A DNA stretch of 5,509 nucleotides from assembly GCA_046723645.1 (NCBI GenBank), contig JBKOUY010000031.1, positions 1-5,509 of the forward strand. The letters run 5' to 3'. The notes beneath the pieces are model-generated. The model had not been told where the DNA came from, ran no database searches, and worked only from the letters and a program-made list of their open reading frames with translations. The position numbers and the translations under genes were made by a program. Shown here one piece after another: positions 5,350 to 5,509 of the stretch (position 1 is its first letter; every line of letters starts with the position of its first letter). The stretch is from DASQUK01 sp046723645 (GTDB lineage: Bacteria > Actinomycetota > Acidimicrobiia > Acidimicrobiales > VFJN01).

Positions 5350-5355
5350 AGCCTA
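5350..5355 (-). promoter_or_regulatory. TAGGCT -10-like box upstream of the hydrolase gene
   Basis: The minus strand reads TAGGCT here, fitting TANNNT, and a GTG follows after 6 nt. Transcription from this box would give the hydrolase an approximately 81-nt leader. No -35-like hexamer lies 16-19 nt upstream. One arm of an inverted repeat lies 9-18 nt upstream, over the spacer where a regulator could act. Confidence 0.35.
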
Positions 5356-5363
5356 CTTGTCGG

Positions 5364-5418
5364 GACGGCCGAAAGCTGGCCCCCCTATCGGTCGCCAAGT
5401 AGTCAACATTCGGCCGTC
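5364..5418. repeat. Perfect 10-bp inverted repeat upstream of the hydrolase promoter
   Basis: GACGGCCGAA (5364-5373) and TTCGGCCGTC (5409-5418) are exact reverse complements separated by 35 nt, with centres 45 bp apart. The near arm lies just upstream of the TAGGCT box. Each arm also contains the palindromic core CGGCCG. It may be a paired operator or simply a hairpin with a long loop. Confidence 0.45.
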
Positions 5419-5509
5419 GGCAGCGACCACAAGGTCGGTGGCTGGTGCAGACGGTGCCGAACGAGGCAACAAGACAGGATCGGTCGCCGGGAGCAGACGA
5501 GCGGAATGC

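Larger units (their letters stand above)
5263..5509. other. Right-edge region, apparently non-coding
   Basis: These 247 nt contain the hydrolase leader, the TAGGCT box, the inverted repeat, and a 10-bp direct repeat ATCGGTCGCC at 5387-5396 and 5479-5488. A plus-strand frame from the ATG at 5297 is open to the window end, and two minus-strand frames enter from the edge. Third-position GC is about 59-67% in all three, below the roughly 80% counted for the helix-hairpin-helix gene, and no SD is present. I therefore do not call them genes. Confidence 0.45.

Noticed and set aside
5353..5508. Minus-strand frame entering from the right edge and ending at TAG 5355-5353, as a possible gene 3' end
   Set aside because: Third-position GC is about 59% and the peptide is unrecognised; the TAG is also part of the TAGGCT box.
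5297..5509. Plus-strand frame from ATG 5297 open to the window end (71 codons)
   Set aside because: Third-position GC is about 61% against about 80% in the helix-hairpin-helix gene, there is no SD and no recognised family. It could be revisited with flanking sequence.
1..5509. Mobile element, CRISPR, toxin-antitoxin or defence system
   Set aside because: No transposase, integrase, regularly spaced repeats, terminal inverted repeats or known defence domains were found.

Overview
This is a GC-rich, actinobacterial-looking window. The leftmost protein carries an aromatic/Gly N-terminal motif (GWVQGEDGHYYPP). I know variants of it (GWWQASDGxWYPP) from many membrane-anchored proteins of Acidimicrobiia, so my best guess is a member of that class (Ilumatobacter/Iamia-like). 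This rests on motif recognition, not on a search. GTG starts, strong G/C preference at third codon positions in the real genes, and a possible leaderless start at 2086 fit the same picture.

Layout, left to right. (1) The 3' part of a membrane-anchored Thr/Pro-rich protein, plus strand, ending at 687. (2) A 638-nt stretch, 688-1325, with no convincing gene. (3) A minus-strand peptidase S51 (dipeptidase E-like) gene, 1326-2039, followed by a stem-loop. (4) A divergently transcribed gene of unknown function, 2086-2856, directly behind a TAGGCT -10-like box. (5) A 305-nt spacer, then a DoxX-like four-helix membrane protein, 3162-3602, with a strong Shine-Dalgarno (SD) site. (6) A 66-residue helix-hairpin-helix protein, 3763-3963. 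(7) A convergent intergenic region, 3964-4251, with hairpins. (8) A minus-strand alpha/beta hydrolase of the lipase/PGAP1-like type, 4252-5262. (9) An apparently non-coding right edge, 5263-5509, holding a promoter candidate, a 22-codon leader ORF and a perfect 10-bp inverted repeat, all upstream of the hydrolase.

The genes look like ordinary housekeeping and accessory genes. They lie in mixed orientation with long spacers, and nothing ties them into one pathway. I see no transposase, integrase, CRISPR array, tRNA, rRNA or defence/toxin module. The most interesting points are the arrangement upstream of the hydrolase, the unknown two-part protein at 2086-2856, and the recurrence of TAGGCT-N6-GTG at two places.
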